From the NCBI GenBank assembly GCA_947468085.1, contig CANIKY010000001.1:1-64000 (forward strand): a DNA stretch of 64,000 nt. Direction: 5' to 3'. A program made the position numbers and the translations under genes. Source of the stretch: Paracoccaceae bacterium. GTDB lineage: Bacteria; Pseudomonadota; Alphaproteobacteria; Rhodobacterales; Rhodobacteraceae. Positions within the stretch are counted from its first letter, which is position 1, and the number at the start of each line of letters is the position of its first letter. This document shows, in pieces, positions 18,543 to 27,425 of this stretch. A model generated the notes under the pieces. It worked only from the letters and a program-made list of their open reading frames with translations, made no database searches and was not told where the DNA came from.

Positions 18543-20204
18543 ATGGGGTGCGCTATGCAGGTTGCTTTGTCGGGAACCGTTATCGTCTCAGGGGCGGGGG
18601 CGCATCCGCACGCTATGTGGCGGCTAAAGGCTTGTTATCCCGATGTGTATTGGCAAACGGGTCACAGTGCCGATCGCCCCTTGGTGGAGTTGCGCACCAA
18701 TCCTTTACGGGCAGAGGGCAGTTTTACCATCTCGGTCGATCATACTGGCCCCGCACCGCGCATCACGGTGGAAGGTGGCCCGTTTTCGGGGGTGATTTTC
18801 GGGGTCGAGGAATTGCTGTCCAAAGCTGGTGCCAATCCCGCGCGAGTGATGGTTGACACAAACGGCACCAGCCAAACCCCCGGCCTGACCTATCGCACCT
18901 TTTGGACATGGGATCATTCCACCAATTGGGAGTTGTCCCAAGTTGGACACCAAGAGATTGGGGTCTTCAATCCTTATGGCAAGCCACCCTCTGGCTTTTT
19001 GCGCGACTACAAGCGGTGTGTGGATTTTTGCAGCCAGAACAAAATAGCTGCCATCGTTATTTATGGCTTTTTGCGCGATCCCCACGGCGGGATCGCGGCG
19101 GCGCAAGATCTTTGTCGCTATGCCACCGAACGTGGGGTGCGTATTTTACCGGGCATTGCGATTGGCTCTTATGGCGGGGTCTATTGGGAGGGCGCGCATA
19201 AATATAACCTCGCCACATGGCTGCGCCAAAACCCGCAACATGCCGCCACTTTGGAAAAAGGCGTAGGCTTTCAAATCGCTGATCTTGCTTTTCCTTTGAA
19301 CTTCCCCAAGTCAGATTACACTTTGTCGGCTTGCCCCTCTGCCCCTGAAACCATGGCTTGGATGGAAGAGGGCGTGGCGTGGCTGACCGAAACCTTTGAC
19401 ATTGGCGGTATCAATATCGAAGCCGGCGATTACGGGGTTTGTGGATGCGCGCGCTGTGTTGCGCGGCGCGATAATGACCGCGAAGCCGCCCGCCGCCAAG
19501 ATGTCCATGGCGATTATTGGTCCCATACTGATATGGCAGACAATTTCCCCCGTCTGTACCGCACCGCCAAGGCCATAAAGCCTGACCTTTGGATTTATTC
19601 TGAAATCCAGTGGGACAATCTTCTGGATCCGGTTGCCCATGACGCGCAGCGCCGTTTGCCGCGCGGTGGTATTTACCAACACACCACCAACCGCACCTAT
19701 TGGGGGCGCATTCAACAAGGGCTTACGCGGTCTTATGTTGACAGTCTGCCCACCCAACCCAATGTGCTGCGGTGCCAGTTTGCCTGCCAATGGAACGGTG
19801 ATGAGCGATCAGAACGCTATGCGTTAAACGCGCGGGTGCTGGCCGAAATGGCGCAGGTTTGTGCGCGCACAGGGATGACGGGGCTGACGATGTGGGGCGA
19901 ACCCTCGCCCTATCATGCCACGGTAGAGCTTTCTTACTTGGCCTTTGCGCGCTTTAGCTGGAATCCGACGCTAAGCTTTGAAGATTTCATAACCCAAGAT
20001 GCCGCACCGCGTTTGGGCGGGGTAGAGGCCGCGCAAGCCTTTTTCGCCATCGCGGAAGAGTTGGATGCCGCACAAACCCTATCTGCCGATCGTTTGGCCC
20101 TTCTTTTTGCCAAAGCCGCCGCGCACCGCGCAACAGGAGAGATCGGCCGCCGCTGGTTGAGCCTTGAAGATCAGATATCACGCCGCCAGTTTATGGGGGC
20201 ATAG
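18543..20204 (+). CDS. Glycoside-hydrolase-like protein (alpha-glucuronidase/DUF4838-like TIM barrel)
   Basis: INIEAGDYGVCGCARCVARRD C-x-C-x2-C motif, TIM-barrel-type segments, conserved Trp/Asp-rich blocks; start possibly 18555 (MQVALSG). Confidence 0.6.
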   Translation: MGCAMQVALSGTVIVSGAGAHPHAMWRLKACYPDVYWQTGHSADRPLVELRTNPLRAEGSFTISVDHTGPAPRITVEGGPFSGVIFGVEELLSKAGANPARVMVDTNGTSQTPGLTYRTFWTWDHSTNWELSQVGHQEIGVFNPYGKPPSGFLRDYKRCVDFCSQNKIAAIVIYGFLRDPHGGIAAAQDLCRYATERGVRILPGIAIGSYGGVYWEGAHKYNLATWLRQNPQHAATLEKGVGFQIADLAFPLNFPKSDYTLSACPSAPETMAWMEEGVAWLTETFDIGGINIEAGDYGVCGCARCVARRDNDREAARRQDVHGDYWSHTDMADNFPRLYRTAKAIKPDLWIYSEIQWDNLLDPVAHDAQRRLPRGGIYQHTTNRTYWGRIQQGLTRSYVDSLPTQPNVLRCQFACQWNGDERSERYALNARVLAEMAQVCARTGMTGLTMWGEPSPYHATVELSYLAFARFSWNPTLSFEDFITQDAAPRLGGVEAAQAFFAIAEELDAAQTLSADRLALLFAKAAAHRATGEIGRRWLSLEDQISRRQFMGA

Positions 20205-20218
20205 GGCAGGCCAAGGCC

Positions 20219-20695
20219 CTAGCGCATTCGGCGCAAAGGTAAAAGCTGCGCGTCACTGACCAACAGTTCATCCACGGTGCAGATGCGTTCATCGGTGTCT
20301 TTGCGGTAAATGGTCAAACGCCGCCCCCAGCGTAGATCTTCAGGGGCTTTGGCCGATTGATACAAGGTACGGTCCGCAAACCGCACCGGGATCGCAAAAT
20401 CCACCAAAAGCTGGCCAAACAAAACGTCCTCGTGCAGCAATTGATCCAAAAAGCCCAAAGGCAGTGCTTGCGTAGAAATCTCTAAAACAGCGTCTAGAAT
20501 GGTGCTGCCAGATGCCGCTTGAACAATCGACGAACGGCGCTCAAAGTGACTAGAACCGCTATCTATATGGGTTTTGCGCACCGTGAGGGGCCCGAATTCT
20601 GCGCTTAGAATGGGCGTCATCAGGTCGTCATGGTCCAGTAGGCTGCGGCCAAAGGGGGCTGGGGGTACAAGGGTGGGCGGCAGGCTGGCGGTCAT
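20219..20695 (-). CDS. Hypothetical protein, possibly chorismate-lyase (UbiC)-like fold
   Basis: Size (158 aa) and pattern LMTPILSAEFGPLTVRKT...RWGRRLTIYRKDTDERICTVDELLV; distant. Confidence 0.5.
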   Translation of the reverse strand: MTASLPPTLVPPAPFGRSLLDHDDLMTPILSAEFGPLTVRKTHIDSGSSHFERRSSIVQAASGSTILDAVLEISTQALPLGFLDQLLHEDVLFGQLLVDFAIPVRFADRTLYQSAKAPEDLRWGRRLTIYRKDTDERICTVDELLVSDAQLLPLRRMR

Positions 20696-20794
20696 GCGAA
20701 AGGTACTTTATCCTCTAGATCAGCCGTGATTTGACCTGTTCGTTGGCTGATTGCAAGCCTTGGGTGTCAAGGAAACGCACGACCTATCCGCCCC

Positions 20795-20834
20795 TTGCGA
20801 CAGTTTGCGACACAAGGCGAAGCGATGCGACACG
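20795..20834 (+). promoter_or_regulatory. Four 10-bp-phased direct repeats, candidate OmpR-family response-regulator site
   Basis: TTGCGACAGT TTGCGACACA AGGCGAAGCG ATGCGACACG. Confidence 0.6.
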
Positions 20835-20880
20835 CAGGCCTTAGAATGGCCACTTTCCCGCGACAGGGGGTGGGCAGATT

Positions 20881-20905
20881 GGACAAACCAACAAGGAGTT
20901 TGTCC
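20881..20905 (+). promoter_or_regulatory. 5'-UTR hairpin with the Shine-Dalgarno in its loop
   Basis: GGACAAAC caacaagga GTTTGTCC followed by c-ATG (20907). Confidence 0.65.
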
Positions 20906-20906
20906 C

Positions 20907-22619
20907 ATGCACCGCCGTCACTTTTTGAAAACGCTTGCCAGCCTGCCGCTTGCCTATGCCGTCACCAAGCCGCTGCAAGCGGCCTCTTTTCCCACAAGCG
21001 GCGGTTATCGCAGCCTGTTTGCATCCTTGCCCGCCGCTCAGTTTGCCGAAGAAGACCTGATGCGTCTTGCCAATGGCGCAGGGCCGGGTCTGCCCGGGAT
21101 GAGTGCTGCGCCTGAAATGCTGACAGACGCCAATGATCAGCCTTTGCGCAACGATGCGGGCGAAGTGATCTTGTCTGCCACGCATGAAACCGAGGTGGAT
21201 GATGAGGAAAACTACGGCCTTCCCGCAGGATTTACCTATCTGGGCCAGTTTGCCGATCACGATATCACCTTTAAGGCAGATGATGCCTTTGCGGTGAAGG
21301 GGCAGGATGGGGTAAACCACCGCTCTGCCCGCTTTGATCTGGATTCGCTTTACGGCGCGGGGCCAGGTTTCCAACCGTTCCTTTACAACGCCGATGGCCG
21401 CACCTTGGCGCGGGGGCGGGCCTTGACTCAAGGTGGGCGCCCCTCGGCCAGTTTTGACCATCCGCGCATAGAGGGCGTGGCGGTGATTGGCGACAAGCGC
21501 AACGACGAGAACGTGCTGGTCAGCCAAATGCACGGCGCCTTTGCCAGCTTTCACAATGCCTTAGCACAAGACCGCCCCAAGGCCAGCTTTGCCGAACTGC
21601 GCCAGTTGGTGACGTGGCATTACCAATGGATGCTGCTCACCGATTTTTTGCCGCGCCTGTGCGGTGACAAGGTGATGCACAGCTTGCTGCCTGCCTTGGC
21701 CGAGGGGCGCGGCCCCAATTTCGGGCGCAGCCATCGCACAATCACCGCCGATCTGCGCCCCGGTGAGATGCCGTTAGAGTTTTCGGATGCAGCCTATCGC
21801 TTTGGCCATTCGGCCATTCGTTCGGTCTACCGCCTGAATGCGCAGATGACGGGCACCGCCGAAGAACAGCGCCGCAATCCGGCTGCAGCGGGGCGCAAGT
21901 TTATCTTCGCCGCCGTAGATCAGGCGGGCCTAAACGGCAACCGGGCTTTCCCCCAAGAATGGGCGATTGATTGGGGCCTTTTCTTTGAAACCCGCGGCGC
22001 CATGAGCCCCGATCAAATTGCATTAGGTGCCCAAAAGGTGCAGCCGTCTTATAAAATCGACACCAGCCTTGTGAATCCCTTGGCCTTTCTGCCCGAGTTT
22101 TCGCAAGATGGCACGCCCGCTGCCAAAACTGCCGAAGGATTTGCCAAGCCCAAGCCCGGGGCTATCGCCAATCTGGCGCTGCGCAATCTGATGCGCGGGC
22201 AGGCCAGTGGTCTGGCCTCGGGGCAAGATGTGGCCCGCGCGATGGGCTATGAACCCATTCCAGACGAAGACTTGATGGTGGGCAAGGCCACGGTCGATGG
22301 GTTAAGCGAAAACCGCTCCATCACCGATTATGGCGACAGTTTCCGTGGCCAAGCGCCGCTTTGGTTCTATGTGCTGGCCGAGGCGCAGTATACTTGGTGC
22401 AAGCGCGCGCGTGCGCATGACGGCGATGATCTGGCCAAAAACACTTTACCCGGCCATCTGGGCCCTGTAGGCGGGCGTTTGGTGGCGGAAACCTTTGTGG
22501 CCTTGATGGAGCTTGATCCCGACAGCGTTTTACACGCGCCGCGCCACTGGCACCCCACCTATGGACAGGGCAAGCACTTTGGCATGGTTGATTTGATCCG
22601 CACCGCTGGCTTAGAATAG
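20907..22619 (+). CDS. Animal-type heme peroxidase family protein, Tat-exported
   Basis: HRRHFLKTLASLPLAYA Tat signal; TYLGQFADHDITF, EGVAVIGDKRNDENVLVSQMHGAFASFHN, FRFGHSAIR-type motif. Confidence 0.9.
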   Translation: MHRRHFLKTLASLPLAYAVTKPLQAASFPTSGGYRSLFASLPAAQFAEEDLMRLANGAGPGLPGMSAAPEMLTDANDQPLRNDAGEVILSATHETEVDDEENYGLPAGFTYLGQFADHDITFKADDAFAVKGQDGVNHRSARFDLDSLYGAGPGFQPFLYNADGRTLARGRALTQGGRPSASFDHPRIEGVAVIGDKRNDENVLVSQMHGAFASFHNALAQDRPKASFAELRQLVTWHYQWMLLTDFLPRLCGDKVMHSLLPALAEGRGPNFGRSHRTITADLRPGEMPLEFSDAAYRFGHSAIRSVYRLNAQMTGTAEEQRRNPAAAGRKFIFAAVDQAGLNGNRAFPQEWAIDWGLFFETRGAMSPDQIALGAQKVQPSYKIDTSLVNPLAFLPEFSQDGTPAAKTAEGFAKPKPGAIANLALRNLMRGQASGLASGQDVARAMGYEPIPDEDLMVGKATVDGLSENRSITDYGDSFRGQAPLWFYVLAEAQYTWCKRARAHDGDDLAKNTLPGHLGPVGGRLVAETFVALMELDPDSVLHAPRHWHPTYGQGKHFGMVDLIRTAGLE

Positions 22620-22622
22620 GGG

Positions 22623-23339
22623 ATGACACACCGCAATTGCATCTTGATCGTTGATGACGAGGCTTCGATCCGCGAGCCATTGGTCGAATATTTGGCCCGG
22701 AACGAACTTCTGCCCCTTGTCGCCGCCTCGGCTGCCGAGGCGCGCGTGCAATTGACGCTGCATCCGGTGGATTTGATCATCCTTGATATTATGATGCCCG
22801 CAGAGGATGGCCTGTCTTTGTGCCGCGATCTGCGCAGTCGATCAGACGTGCCCATCATACTGCTGACCGCGCGCACCGACGATATTGACCGGATCCTTGG
22901 GCTGGAAATGGGGGCTGATGATTACATCGGCAAACCCTTCGCCCCGCGAGAGCTTTTGGCCCGCATCCGCGCCGTCTTGCGCCGCACGGGGGTGCGGGTG
23001 GCTCCGGGGCAGGGGCGCAGGGTCTACGCGTTTGACAAGTGGATCGTGAACATGGACGAGCGTCTTGTGACAAGATCAGACGGGATCACGGTGCCCATGG
23101 GCGATGCCGAGTTTCGCTTGCTTATCGCCTTTGTGCTGCATCCGCGCCATGTTTTGTCACGTAACCAACTGTTGGATCTGGCCGATTCCAAAGAGGCCGA
23201 CCTGTTCGATCGCAGCATCGACAACCGCGTTATGCGCCTGCGCCGCAAGATCGAAGACGACCCCGCCGAGCCAGCCTTTATCAAGACTGTGCGCAGTGGC
23301 GGCTATGTCTTCACAGCGGATGTGCGCAAATTGTCATGA
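22623..23339 (+). CDS. OmpR-family two-component response regulator
   Basis: ILIVDDEASIREPLVEYL, DLIILDIMMPAEDGL, C-term winged helix VRSGGYVFTADV. Confidence 0.95.
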   Translation: MTHRNCILIVDDEASIREPLVEYLARNELLPLVAASAAEARVQLTLHPVDLIILDIMMPAEDGLSLCRDLRSRSDVPIILLTARTDDIDRILGLEMGADDYIGKPFAPRELLARIRAVLRRTGVRVAPGQGRRVYAFDKWIVNMDERLVTRSDGITVPMGDAEFRLLIAFVLHPRHVLSRNQLLDLADSKEADLFDRSIDNRVMRLRRKIEDDPAEPAFIKTVRSGGYVFTADVRKLS

Positions 23340-24748
23340 CGCAACCGCGCCCGCCCCCTTGGCACAAACGCCTCGCCACTTTTCGCCCGCGCAGTCTGTT
23401 TGCGCAGATGGCCATAGCGATTGCCTTTGCCTTGACTGTGGCGCAGGGGGTGAATGTGCTGGTCTTGTTGAACGGCGAGCAATTAAGCCAGGTTGGGCGC
23501 ATGGGCAGCTTGGCAGAAAGTTTTTGTTTTGAAGCATTGACTGACAGTTTGCGCCAACCCGACCCCGCCCTTGGGGCAAGCTCTGACGCCGCGCCCCGCG
23601 ATGGGGTGATGAGCCTTGAAAGCCTTCCTTATGACCTGCGCGGCGTGCGCGGTTTAAAGCGTGACGTGGCCTTGGAAGAGCGCGCCGCCTCTGCCCTGCG
23701 CGACCACGGGGTGTTTGTTTTTGATGTGCAGGCGGGCACGCGCTTTGTGACGCAGCGCTCTGGCCTGCCCCCCCCGCCCGAGGGGCAAGCCGCCGCGCCC
23801 CCGCCCATGACGCCAGTGGAAACCTTTATCGCCGTGCGCAGCGCGCCACAGGGTGATTGGCTGCGCTGTCGCGTGACGACTTTGACAGAGGAACGCTCGA
23901 TCAACGGCCGTGTGATCCTTGGTACGTTGATGCTTTACGTTTTGGTTCTGGGCAGTCTTTTGATCTTTACCCGTTGGCTGGTGATGCCGCTTTCGCGCCT
24001 CTCGCAGGCCGCCACCCGCATGGGTCTTGGTCAAAGCGTGCTGCCGGTGCCCACCTCTGGCCCTGCCGAGATTGGCGCTGTGAGCGAGGCGTTTAACGAC
24101 ATGAACGCCCGCCTCACCCAAATGCTGCGCGACAAAGACGCCCTGCTGGGGGCCCTTGGCCACGATCTGCGCACCCCCCTGACCGCCTTGCGCATAAGGG
24201 CCGAGAATTTGGATCCCTCTGCCAGTCGTGACCGGATGATCGAGACGATCAACCACCTGACCCATATCGTGAACGGCATTTTGGACCTGTCCAAGATCGG
24301 GGCGACCAAAGAGCCCGCCGTGCCCACCGATTTGACGGCGCTGATCACCACGATTGTGGAAGAGTTTGAAGATATGGGTGCGGATGTGGTTCTGGGTGCA
24401 GGACCGCGCATCAATGCCACCCTGCGCCCGCATCTTTTCATGCGCCTGATCCGCAATTTGGTCGAGAATGCGGTGAAATATGGCCGCTCGGCGCGGGTCG
24501 ACATCGCGCAGCACAAAGAGGGCTTGCGCATCACCATTGACGATCAAGGCCCTGGCATTGCGCCCCAAGTGGTTCAGCGCCTGCTTAAACCGTTCGAACG
24601 CTTAGACCCCTCGCGCAACAGCGCCAGCGGTGGGGCGGGTTTGGGGCTGTCGATTGCCCAGATGATCGCCGCCGTCCACGGCGCGGAATTGCGATTTGAA
24701 AACCGCGCCGAGGGCGGGTTGCGGGTGATTGTTCTTCTGCCGCACTAG
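23336..24748 (+). CDS. Sensor histidine kinase (HAMP, HisKA, HATPase)
   Basis: LLGALGHDLRTPLTALRIRAENLD H-box; NLVENAVKYG N-box; SGGAGLGLSIAQMI. Confidence 0.95.
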   Translation: MTQPRPPPWHKRLATFRPRSLFAQMAIAIAFALTVAQGVNVLVLLNGEQLSQVGRMGSLAESFCFEALTDSLRQPDPALGASSDAAPRDGVMSLESLPYDLRGVRGLKRDVALEERAASALRDHGVFVFDVQAGTRFVTQRSGLPPPPEGQAAAPPPMTPVETFIAVRSAPQGDWLRCRVTTLTEERSINGRVILGTLMLYVLVLGSLLIFTRWLVMPLSRLSQAATRMGLGQSVLPVPTSGPAEIGAVSEAFNDMNARLTQMLRDKDALLGALGHDLRTPLTALRIRAENLDPSASRDRMIETINHLTHIVNGILDLSKIGATKEPAVPTDLTALITTIVEEFEDMGADVVLGAGPRINATLRPHLFMRLIRNLVENAVKYGRSARVDIAQHKEGLRITIDDQGPGIAPQVVQRLLKPFERLDPSRNSASGGAGLGLSIAQMIAAVHGAELRFENRAEGGLRVIVLLPH

Positions 24749-24754
24749 TCGCAA

Positions 24755-25555
24755 TTAGCGTCCCTTCAACGCCGCCTGAAAGGCGCTCAGTTCCGCGGCC
24801 GCCATCTTTACCACATGCTTATCCTCGGGATAGGCAGATGACGCCACATCGGCGATGAACTCTTTAAACGCTGCGACCCGTTCGGCCTGCAAGCGGTCGT
24901 ATTCGGCGGCAAAGTTGCGATAGACCTTGGAATGGCGCGGCATATGGGCGCGGTTGGTGCCCAAGATATCCTCGGCAAAAAGATATTGCGCATCGCACCC
25001 TGCGCCGGCCCCCATCGACCACAGCAAAATCCCGACACGGGTGTTGATTGCGGTCGCGACCTCCTCTGGTACCACCTCAATCTCGACCGCAAAGGCCCCA
25101 GCGGCCTCATAGGCGCGGATTTCTTCCAGCAGGGCCAAAGCCCCTTGCGCCGTCTTGGCCACGGCCTTCATGCCCCCCGTCCACGTGGCACGGCTGGGCA
25201 CCAGCCCCACATGGCCCACCACGGGAATATGCTCGCGCGCCACATGCTCCACCGTGCCAAGCCCGCCCGAGCAATAGACCGCATCCGCCCCCGCGTTCAT
25301 CACACGGCACGCCCAGCGTAGGTAATCGTCGCGGGTTCCCGCCTCCAGATGGGTTTGGCCCGTCATTGAAAACAGCGTGGGGGCCACTTCGCGGTAGCGC
25401 GGATGGGTGACAAGGTGGTCGGGCACCGAGACAATGTCGATGCCCGCCTGTTCGGCGGCCTCGGCCTCGTCCAAGGTCATCACGCGCAGCATGGTATACT
25501 GACCCTTGCCCTTTTGGGCGCGCAGGTCGGCGATGGTGGGTTTCTTGCGGGCCAT
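24755..25555 (-). CDS. PanB-like (ketopantoate hydroxymethyltransferase / PEP-mutase superfamily) protein, divergent
   Basis: MLRVMTLDEAEAAEQAGIDIVSVPDHLV...VGHVGLVPSRATWTGG...AGAFAVEIEVVPEEVATAI overall PanB layout, altered active-site motifs. Confidence 0.8.
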   Translation of the reverse strand: MARKKPTIADLRAQKGKGQYTMLRVMTLDEAEAAEQAGIDIVSVPDHLVTHPRYREVAPTLFSMTGQTHLEAGTRDDYLRWACRVMNAGADAVYCSGGLGTVEHVAREHIPVVGHVGLVPSRATWTGGMKAVAKTAQGALALLEEIRAYEAAGAFAVEIEVVPEEVATAINTRVGILLWSMGAGAGCDAQYLFAEDILGTNRAHMPRHSKVYRNFAAEYDRLQAERVAAFKEFIADVASSAYPEDKHVVKMAAAELSAFQAALKGR

Positions 25556-25564
25556 GGGGGCTCC

Positions 25565-26668
25565 TTAATGGCTGCGGCGGTCGATGTTAAGCGTATGGAA
25601 TTCATCACGGTACGGCTTTGCCGTCGCAGGCAGGGCCTTGCGATAGGCATAGGCGGGATCGGTTTTTTGCCGGCGGAGCGAGGCAAACACCTCGCGGTAG
25701 GCATCCCAGATCGAGGTGTTGGGGGTGGGCAGATCATCCTTGATCAATTCGTGCAAGCGCGGCAGGGCGTGATAGGGGATCATGGGGAACATGTGATGTT
25801 CGATATGGTAGTTCATGTTCCAGTAAATGTACCGGCTGATCGGGTTCATATAGACGGTGCGGCTGTTCAACCGATGGTCCAGCACGTTGTCCGCCAAGCC
25901 TGCGTGCTGCAAATGGCCTGTCATCACCATGTGCCAGCTGCCATAGATACGCGGCAAGCCGATCAACAACACCGGCAGCCAAGACTGTAGGGCCAAAGCC
26001 AGCGCGATCGTCACCAGATAAATCGCGATATGCAACCGCGCGACCCAAATGGTTTTGCCCCATTCGCTGGAGGGGATGAAATCCTTCTCATCTGCCGATA
26101 GGTTGCCTGACGCATTGCGCAGCAGGATATTCAGCGATCTTAGCGCGCCGATCACATCAAACAGCGCCAGAAAATTCGTCACCGTTTTGGGCGGGCGCAT
26201 CCAGGCAATCTCGACATCGCGGCCGACGATATAGGTGTCGGTGTGGTGGCGCGCATGGCTCCACCGCCAGGTCACGGGATTGCGCATCACCATAAAGCTG
26301 GCGATATTATAGATCACATCGTTCATCCAAGCGGTGCGAAAGGCTGTGCCATGGCCGCATTCATGCCAGCGGCTGTCGCAGGACGAGCCATAAAGCACGC
26401 TGTAGACGAAAAAGAATGGCACGCAGGCCCAAGTGCCCCAAAAGTGAATGCCGCCCCAAGCGCCGCCAATCAGCAAGGCAAACCACAGCGCTGTGTCGCG
26501 CAAGGCTGGGCCATCTGAGCGTTTCATGAGGTCTTTCATCACCGCGCGCGGCACCTCGGAATGGTACCATTCCGCCGAGGCGAGGCCTACTTCCACCGCC
26601 CGCCGGCCGTCTGCACCGGTCAGGCCATAATCACGTTGTCCAACTGGGATGGCTGCTGTTGTCATCAT
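25565..26668 (-). CDS. Membrane fatty-acid-desaturase family di-iron protein
   Basis: His boxes HECGHGTAF, HARHHTDT, NYHIEHHMFPMIPYHALP. Confidence 0.9.
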   Translation of the reverse strand: MMTTAAIPVGQRDYGLTGADGRRAVEVGLASAEWYHSEVPRAVMKDLMKRSDGPALRDTALWFALLIGGAWGGIHFWGTWACVPFFFVYSVLYGSSCDSRWHECGHGTAFRTAWMNDVIYNIASFMVMRNPVTWRWSHARHHTDTYIVGRDVEIAWMRPPKTVTNFLALFDVIGALRSLNILLRNASGNLSADEKDFIPSSEWGKTIWVARLHIAIYLVTIALALALQSWLPVLLIGLPRIYGSWHMVMTGHLQHAGLADNVLDHRLNSRTVYMNPISRYIYWNMNYHIEHHMFPMIPYHALPRLHELIKDDLPTPNTSIWDAYREVFASLRRQKTDPAYAYRKALPATAKPYRDEFHTLNIDRRSH

Positions 26669-26708
26669 CTTACCTATGCTTGGTTTGCTCGAAACTTTGG
26701 GGTGGCCT

Positions 26709-27422
26709 TCACCAGCCCCCGTCTATGCCGATATTCTGCCCCGAAATCATCCGTGCCGCATCTGAGGCGAGAAATACCGCAAGGTTTGCCACATCTTCTG
26801 CCAGAATGCGTATCTTCACGCTTTGGTTTTTCAAGATAAAGCTGTTGTATTCTGCCAAGCGGTCGCCAAAGACGCGGTCCTCTGCCTCTGACACCACAGC
26901 CCCCGGCGCTATGGCGTTCACTGTAATGCCGTGCGGCCCCAATTCGCGCGCCAGCCCCTTGGTCAGCCCCAACATCGCCCCTTTTGAGGCAACATAGGGC
27001 ACAAAACCGTCCCATTGGCCGTTCAGCGTCAGCGAGGTCATATTGATCACCCGCCCCCAGCATTTTTGCTTCATGCCCGGCGCGCAGGCGCGGGTCAGCG
27101 CGAAGGTGGCGGAAGAATTCACCCGCATTTGGGTGTCGTATTCCTCAAGGGTGAAGTCTTGAAAGGGTTTGTTGATAATCACGGCGGCGTTGTTGACCAA
27201 GATGTCAAAGGGGCCTGCGGCGGTGATCTTAGCCTCCACACTGGCCAAATCGTTCAGGTCCACCCCCAACCAACTATGCCCCGGCAGGGGCGCAAGGTCG
27301 GGGCGATCCAGCACCGTGACGCGCGCGCCTGCGGCTGCAAAGCCTGCCACAAGGGCAGACCCTATCGACCCCAAGCCGCCCGTCACAAGGGCATGTTTTC
27401 CCGACAATATCCCGATGGCCAT
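26709..27422 (-). CDS. SDR family oxidoreductase
   Basis: VTGGLGSIGSALVAGFAAAGARV; NNAAVI; YVASKGAMLGLTKGLAREL; ISGQNIGIDGGW. Confidence 0.92.
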   Translation of the reverse strand: MAIGILSGKHALVTGGLGSIGSALVAGFAAAGARVTVLDRPDLAPLPGHSWLGVDLNDLASVEAKITAAGPFDILVNNAAVIINKPFQDFTLEEYDTQMRVNSSATFALTRACAPGMKQKCWGRVINMTSLTLNGQWDGFVPYVASKGAMLGLTKGLARELGPHGITVNAIAPGAVVSEAEDRVFGDRLAEYNSFILKNQSVKIRILAEDVANLAVFLASDAARMISGQNIGIDGGW

Positions 27423-27425
27423 GGC

